A model generated the notes under the pieces. That model made no database searches. It saw only the letters and a list, made by a program, of their open reading frames with translations, and was not told where the DNA came from. The translations under genes and the position numbers were made by a program. 27,518 bases of DNA from JANRLJ01 sp034437895 (lineage in GTDB: Bacteria; Chloroflexota; Anaerolineae; Aggregatilineales; Phototrophicaceae), in the NCBI GenBank assembly GCA_034437895.1, contig DAOTTO010000228.1, forward strand, positions 1 through 27,518, in the 5' to 3' direction. Shown here in pieces: positions 23,114 to 27,518 of the stretch. How positions within the stretch are numbered: position 1 is the first letter of the stretch; every line of letters starts with the position of its first letter.

Positions 23114-25657
23114 TTAAGAATCTGCTCCGTAGAGCGCACGATAAATGCTGTAGTGGCTGTAGATTCGCTGAATATAGACCTGTGTAGTTTCGATTGTGAT
23201 CGTTGACATAAACAGATCAGGGTCGCCGCCAGAAAGTTCCAGCCAACTAATCGCTCTCCCCGGCCCGGCATTATAGCCTGCCAACCCCGCATAGACATTA
23301 TTGTCGAATCGATCAAGATTCTCTTCAAGAAAAAACGCGCCAAATTCAATGCCAGCATAGGGGCGGAATAAATCGCTGTGCTGATAATCAGGCCAATCCA
23401 GTTCATCGGCAATATAAGCGGCAGTATCGGGGATGACTTGCGTGAGTCCTTTTTCGCCAGCAGCAGCGGTAGCATTGGTGTTAAACAGGCTTTCGTGTCG
23501 GATGAGCGAAAAGATCAGCAGCGGATCCATCTCGCGCTCTTGCGCCACATTCAGCACCAAATCTCGATAGTAAGTTGGATAGCGCATACGGGCGATATAA
23601 GCGGGTGCATCTAAAGTCGTCACATTTGCGGCTGTGATGACATTCGCCGCCCCCTGCATAGAGGGTAAAAATGCGCCGAGTGTGCGGTAAAAAATCGCCA
23701 GTTGGTACGACACCAATCCGTTTTCTTCGTAAGCATCCAGCACGTCGAAAAATTCCGTCTCAGCATCCTTAAACGCACCTACCGCCCACAATTCACGACC
23801 ACGCACGATGCGAGAGTCCGCTTCGATCTCTGGCGCAAGGGGCCAAAGTGGGCTGGCTTGGGTTAGGCCAAAAGTCGTCCGCAGCCAATCCTCAGCCGTC
23901 GTAATATCGGCCAGTTCATCAAAAGTGAAGATGTAGCGGGTGGGCGGGGTAAATGGCGCTCGTCCGATTACTAAATCCCCGGCGCGGGCGCTGTAATAAC
24001 TATCCGGCGCGGCGGCGATGGCTTGGTTAAAAGACTCCTGTGCGAGGCTTTGCTGCCCACGTTTGAGTGCCAGCCGCCCTAATTGCAAATAAGCGTCTGC
24101 CGCTTCTGTTCCGGTTGAAGTCGCGGCAAGCTGCCCAAAGAGGCTTTCTGCGGCGGCATCATCGCCGGAATTAATCGCTGCCGAAGCTGCAATCGATAAA
24201 CCACTCCGTGCTTGCGAGCTATCGGGAAAAGTTTGGGCAAGCTGCTGAAAGATGGCGCGGCCTTCCGTCGGGCGATCATTGGTCGAATGCAGATAACCCG
24301 CCCGCCACAACGCTTCCGCCGCGACTTCCGGCAGATAACCATAATTCGTAGCAATCGCCAAATAGCGATCAATCGCCGCCGTAATCTCCCCCGATAAAAA
24401 GTAGGTGCGTCCCTGTTCTAAAAGGGCTTCACCAAATAAGCGGTCATCAGGATACTGCTCCACAATCGTCTGGAAGGCCACTTGTGCCGCTTCTGGATTG
24501 CCCAATTCTCGATAAGCCCGGCCTAAAAGCAGTTGCAGTTCAGCAGGAATTTCCGCAAGTGATACTTCGCTTGTGTATTGATTAAAGGCCTCAATCGCGC
24601 CGGGATAATCGCCATAAAAATAATTGACTCGTCCCCGCGCATAAGCATCTAAAGTGCGCCCGTTTTCCAGCAGAAGACTCATCGCATCATAAGCCTGTGA
24701 GCGTGTTGGATATTCGGCAAAAATACGCTCCAACCGCGCCAGCGCCAGATCAGTATTGCCTGCGTCGAGCAGCATCGAAGCGGCGCGAAATTCAATATCG
24801 GCGCGATAAGGCGTGTTTTCCGCGATTTGCAAAATGGCATCATACTGTGCCAGTGCTTGATCGACCTGTCCGCCCGTCAAATACACTTGGGCAACTTTTT
24901 CTCGCAAGGCAAGCTGCGGGACGAGACTGCGATTGGCGTTAGAAGCCTGTCCATAACTGGTCAGCGCATCTGGCAATAAACCGAGTGCAAGCTGTGCATC
25001 CCCAATCCGTTCATAGGCATAACTATCAATAATGCCGGGACGCAGCACAAGATACTGCTGAAAATCGGCAATCGCCAGCGCCCATTCTGATGACCCTAGA
25101 TAGGCATCGCCGCGCAGAAAGAAGGCTTGCGCCGTGCGAAAATCATTTGGGTAGGTGTTCATTAACGTTGTTAACGCGGAAACTGCTTCAGAGAATAATC
25201 CCTCTCGCAGCGCCGCCTCGCCTAAGTGATAAGCAGCGGCAGCGCGGATTTCAGGGGGCGCATCGTCACGAGCGAGAATCGCTTGATAGCTAAACACAGC
25301 ATTTTCATAATAGCCATCTTGCAAATAACGATCCCCCACTTGCAACGCAACATCAGGCGCGACATCAGGTGTCGCAGTTGGCGGGATAGGCGTTATGGTG
25401 AGGGGTGCAAGTGCTGTAGATTGGACGACTTGCGACTGCTGACCAACGACATTATCCTGCACAGAAACGATTTGCGTGGGCTGCCCCGTGACGATAACAT
25501 ACGTTACATCCGGCGATGAGCCACCATTGCAAGCCGTTAAGATGAAACTGAGAAGGAAAAACCCAAAAGATTTAACGCAAAGATGCAAAGGGCGCAAAGA
25601 GATGCAAAGAAATTTATTGAAAACTTCGTGTACTTTGTGCCTTTGTGGTTCAAACAT
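23114..25657 (-). CDS. Lipoprotein soluble lytic transglycosylase with TPR repeats (Slt70-like)
   Basis: This 847-residue protein cleaves peptidoglycan to 1,6-anhydro products, by family. It has a lipoprotein signal ending LTA-Cys43, a Pro/Thr-rich spacer, many TPR-type helical pairs (about 80-540), and a C-terminal SLT domain (about 680-840). In that domain the catalytic Glu722 sits in IRHESLF, followed by GEKGLTQVIPDTA and AGYNAGPGR. The start at 25657 is chosen because AGGGA lies 5 nt before it and the promoter at 25697-25726 predicts transcription from about 25690. An ATG at 25681 would have almost no leader. The first 30 residues are unusual: they are encoded by a dispersed CAAAG/CTTTG repeat, so the real signal may begin later, for example at a TTG about 19 codons before the lipobox Cys. 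Confidence 0.9.
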   Translation of the reverse strand: MFEPQRHKVHEVFNKFLCISLRPLHLCVKSFGFFLLSFILTACNGGSSPDVTYVIVTGQPTQIVSVQDNVVGQQSQVVQSTALAPLTITPIPPTATPDVAPDVALQVGDRYLQDGYYENAVFSYQAILARDDAPPEIRAAAAYHLGEAALREGLFSEAVSALTTLMNTYPNDFRTAQAFFLRGDAYLGSSEWALAIADFQQYLVLRPGIIDSYAYERIGDAQLALGLLPDALTSYGQASNANRSLVPQLALREKVAQVYLTGGQVDQALAQYDAILQIAENTPYRADIEFRAASMLLDAGNTDLALARLERIFAEYPTRSQAYDAMSLLLENGRTLDAYARGRVNYFYGDYPGAIEAFNQYTSEVSLAEIPAELQLLLGRAYRELGNPEAAQVAFQTIVEQYPDDRLFGEALLEQGRTYFLSGEITAAIDRYLAIATNYGYLPEVAAEALWRAGYLHSTNDRPTEGRAIFQQLAQTFPDSSQARSGLSIAASAAINSGDDAAAESLFGQLAATSTGTEAADAYLQLGRLALKRGQQSLAQESFNQAIAAAPDSYYSARAGDLVIGRAPFTPPTRYIFTFDELADITTAEDWLRTTFGLTQASPLWPLAPEIEADSRIVRGRELWAVGAFKDAETEFFDVLDAYEENGLVSYQLAIFYRTLGAFLPSMQGAANVITAANVTTLDAPAYIARMRYPTYYRDLVLNVAQEREMDPLLIFSLIRHESLFNTNATAAAGEKGLTQVIPDTAAYIADELDWPDYQHSDLFRPYAGIEFGAFFLEENLDRFDNNVYAGLAGYNAGPGRAISWLELSGGDPDLFMSTITIETTQVYIQRIYSHYSIYRALYGADS
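25569..25655. repeat. Dispersed palindromic CAAAG/CTTTG repeat element
   Basis: On the plus strand four CAAAG units begin at 25578, 25586, 25595 and 25605 (steps of 8, 9 and 10). After an AT-rich centre (25610-25623) come CTTCG at 25624 and CTTTG at 25633 and 25641 (steps of 9 and 8). The whole can fold as a long imperfect hairpin. Such elements, giving spurious peptides like EPQRHK...LCVKSF, are common intergenic repeats in several environmental phyla as I remember them. Here one forms the 5' end of the transglycosylase gene. Confidence 0.7.
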
Positions 25658-25696
25658 TAGTATCCCTGTGAAAATATTCATCCATCGACGGATGGC

Positions 25697-25726
25697 ATTA
25701 TCACTGCGGTTTATAGTCTATGTCAA
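25697..25726 (-). promoter_or_regulatory. Strong sigma-70-like promoter for the transglycosylase gene
   Basis: On the minus strand TTGACA (25721-25726) is followed after 18 bp by GATAAT (25697-25702). The -35 is perfect and the -10 has one mismatch. Transcription would start near 25690, which supports the ATG at 25657 and makes the gene independent of its upstream neighbours. Confidence 0.65.
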
Positions 25727-25742
25727 TGCTGCCAAACCACCG

Positions 25743-26186
25743 CTATCCCAACGGTGGGACTAAATCACCGCTTAACCAGGGGATGCCATAGCCCACAGCA
25801 AGATGTCCAGCCTCTGCCAGCGCGTGACCCAATTCTTCCGTCGTGCGGAATGTCCACCAATGATCGGCAGTCGGCAAAATGGATACGCCGAAATCCTCCA
25901 CTACCAACGCGCTCAACGTCCGGCGCACCCCATCCGCCCGAATCAAATTGACACGAAAGCGTGACGGCGCACCTGATGACCATTCCGTATCGGTATAGGC
26001 CAGAAGCTGATAATCGATGTTGTGATTTTGACCATCTTCAGATGATTTGCTAAAGCGAAATTGTCCCCCCGCCCATTGAATCGGGCGTTCTTCCAACCCA
26101 TAACCTGCCGCGCCATAAGCCTGCCCGACAACAGTGAGCAAAATAACGCGAAAATATTCTTGTGGCGATTGAGTAGTCGATTTCAT
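25743..26186 (-). CDS. Uncharacterised 147-residue protein
   Basis: I do not recognise this protein with confidence. It has no signal peptide and no clear membrane helix. It looks like a small soluble alpha/beta protein: QAYGAAGYGLEERPIQWAGGQFRF at the start, a central SRFRVNLIRADG strand pair, WWTFRTTEEL, and an end reading GYGIPWLSG. The order of an FRVN strand, a WW and a C-terminal 'glpWL' loosely recalls DUF4304-type proteins, a low-confidence thought. The ATG lies 12 nt after the stop of the acetyltransferase gene, so the two are probably co-transcribed. The ribosome-binding site is weak (GAGAAG). Confidence 0.7.
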   Translation of the reverse strand: MKSTTQSPQEYFRVILLTVVGQAYGAAGYGLEERPIQWAGGQFRFSKSSEDGQNHNIDYQLLAYTDTEWSSGAPSRFRVNLIRADGVRRTLSALVVEDFGVSILPTADHWWTFRTTEELGHALAEAGHLAVGYGIPWLSGDLVPPLG

Positions 26187-26198
26187 ATAATTGCTTCT

Positions 26199-27515
26199 CT
26201 ACCCCAGCGCCAGCACCCATGAGCGTTTCTTCGGAAACAGGATATTGAGCAGCAGCAAGCCCTTGCGTGAAGCAAATGCCTCCGGCAGGATATGGTCGAT
26301 TTCGGTTTCTGCGCGCCGCCCGAACACGACATCTAAAAACGTCAGATATGGGAATCCCGCATCCGTCCCTTCCTCTTCCATCTCGCCGACGACGGCATCT
26401 GTGATGCGCCCATCCCCAAAGGTGATCGTCAAACCCGTATGGTCGAAAAAGTAAACTTTGAGTTCTCCCGTAAAACGATGCGCCCCCGACCCCACTAAGC
26501 GACGTTCCAATACGGGCGCGATGTGCTTGATGAAACGGGCTAAATCGGCGACACGAATGTACCACGCATAAACCCAACGATCAGGCCGCACTAATGCCGG
26601 AAACGTCTTGCCGACCAATATATCGAGTGATTCTTCCATGCCTGTATCAAAGTAGATATAGGGAGGACGGTTGCTTTCATTGTCTTTATAACGTGCGTCT
26701 GCATATTTTTTCATGCCATACAGTACATCCATAAACGTCGCAAGATAAGAAGACTCTTCGCCGACGACGTAGCTGTAACAGGCAAAAAACTGCTGCTCAT
26801 CGCTGGCACGGAGTGACACATAACCAACCCCTTCGCCTTCGGCATCGACGATAATCTGCACGTCCAGCTCAAATGGAGCGCCTTTGCTGCGATCATTCAA
26901 TTCGTAGCGCCAAAGGACTTCATCGCGGGTGCAACTGACTTCAGCCGTCCGCGCACGGTATTGATCCCATACAGCGAGATTCGAGACATCGGCCTCGGTT
27001 GCAGAACGCAAGGCATATTTTGGAATATTGTCTTCAGGCAGTTTGGGAATCGCGCTAAAAGGTAGAACAGCCCGAATACCGAGATCAATCGACATGCTGT
27101 AACCGAAGCGGCGGTAATAGTGCCGGATTCCCGTAATCCCCTGCATGAGATGACCCAACGATTCGCTGCGTTCATGCGCGGCATTCATCAAAGCGCGAAC
27201 CAAACCACGCTTGCGATAGGCTTTATCGGTGGCGACCAATTCCACTCGTCCCACCCCCACTTCAATATCCTCATAACGCCACGTCTGCGGAATGAGCAGC
27301 AAAGCAGAGACGATTTTTTGATCCTCGGCAGGATCAACCAAGACCCAAATATCGTCATCCGTCACAGTGGGATGTTTATCGGAGATTAAATCATCTGCCC
27401 ACAGGCCTAAAGCATCGGCATCATCCTCACCCGCCTCACTAAAGGTATCTACATAAAACGCCTTTAGATTCTCCCGATCAGAAGCAATGCCTTGGCTGAG
27501 AGAACGCAGAATCAA
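26199..27515 (-). CDS. Eis-like GNAT N-acetyltransferase (5' end may lie outside the window)
   Basis: This 438-residue protein has a full GNAT domain at the N-terminus, with the acetyl-CoA loop VELVATDKAYRKRGLVRAL (91-109) and the following GIRHYYRRFGY (129-139). A second GNAT-like region and a C-terminal SCP2-like part (about 320-438) complete the Eis layout. Eis-type enzymes acetylate amines on small molecules or proteins; the substrate here is unknown. The only in-window start is the TTG at 27515, three bases from the window edge, so the true start may be upstream. It leads a small minus-strand group with the unknown 147-residue gene. Confidence 0.82.
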   Translation of the reverse strand: MILRSLSQGIASDRENLKAFYVDTFSEAGEDDADALGLWADDLISDKHPTVTDDDIWVLVDPAEDQKIVSALLLIPQTWRYEDIEVGVGRVELVATDKAYRKRGLVRALMNAAHERSESLGHLMQGITGIRHYYRRFGYSMSIDLGIRAVLPFSAIPKLPEDNIPKYALRSATEADVSNLAVWDQYRARTAEVSCTRDEVLWRYELNDRSKGAPFELDVQIIVDAEGEGVGYVSLRASDEQQFFACYSYVVGEESSYLATFMDVLYGMKKYADARYKDNESNRPPYIYFDTGMEESLDILVGKTFPALVRPDRWVYAWYIRVADLARFIKHIAPVLERRLVGSGAHRFTGELKVYFFDHTGLTITFGDGRITDAVVGEMEEEGTDAGFPYLTFLDVVFGRRAETEIDHILPEAFASRKGLLLLNILFPKKRSWVLALG

Positions 27516-27518
27516 GCC

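Noticed and set aside
25569..25655. CAAAG units as a CRISPR array
   Set aside because: Units are 5 bp with 3-5 nt gaps, far too short, and they change orientation in the middle; no cas genes are near.
25658..25681. Longer start of the transglycosylase at 25681
   Set aside because: It would lie only about 9 nt from the predicted transcription start and has no ribosome-binding site; the ATG at 25657 has one.

Overview
The window looks like chromosomal DNA from a Gram-positive-like or monoderm-affiliated bacterium of moderate GC, most plausibly a Chloroflexota (Anaerolineae-type) genome. That placement is an inference. It rests on the Thr-Pro-Glu-rich spacers in secreted proteins, the GH57 branching enzyme beside GlgA/GlgC/GlgP, the AddAB-type recombination enzymes, the frequent TTG/GTG starts, and a CAAAG/CTTTG dispersed repeat of a kind I recall from such genomes. 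A 16S or marker-gene comparison is not possible here. I see no rRNA, tRNA, CRISPR array, transposase or prophage gene.

Layout. (1) 1-6296, minus strand: a tightly packed five-gene run of response regulator, membrane-anchored NERD-like protein, membrane-anchored alpha/beta hydrolase, AddB-like nuclease and AddA helicase (cut by the window edge). (2) 6523-8243, plus strand: a second response regulator, visibly paralogous to the first and divergent from it, followed 5 nt later by a soluble PAS-histidine kinase. (3) 8489-16397: a glycogen module of GH57 branching enzyme, GlgA and GlgC on plus, a small stand-alone CBM48 protein on minus, then alpha-glucan phosphorylase on plus. (4) 16529-19996, minus: an ABC exporter of the NatA/NatB kind, one ATPase and two ABC-2 permeases with overlapping genes. 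(5) 20340-22235, minus: a secreted three-parvulin peptidyl-prolyl isomerase. (6) 22535-22912, plus: a CheY-like regulator. (7) 23114-27515, minus: an Eis-like acetyltransferase, a small unknown protein, and a TPR/lytic transglycosylase lipoprotein.

How the parts work together. GlgC makes ADP-glucose, GlgA polymerises it, the GH57 enzyme branches it, and the phosphorylase releases glucose-1-phosphate. The CBM48 protein probably binds the polymer. AddA and AddB process double-strand breaks. The paired regulators and kinase sit between the recombination and glycogen operons and could in principle control either one; nothing in the sequence decides this.

Most genes are ordinary housekeeping functions. 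The items most worth a second look are: the dispersed CAAAG repeat that forms the start-codon region of the transglycosylase lipoprotein (25569-25655); the recombination operon led by a response regulator and carrying a NERD-like protein without the usual catalytic pair; the divergent paralogous regulators; and several clean inverted repeats in intergenic DNA. I found no convincing entirely new multi-gene system.
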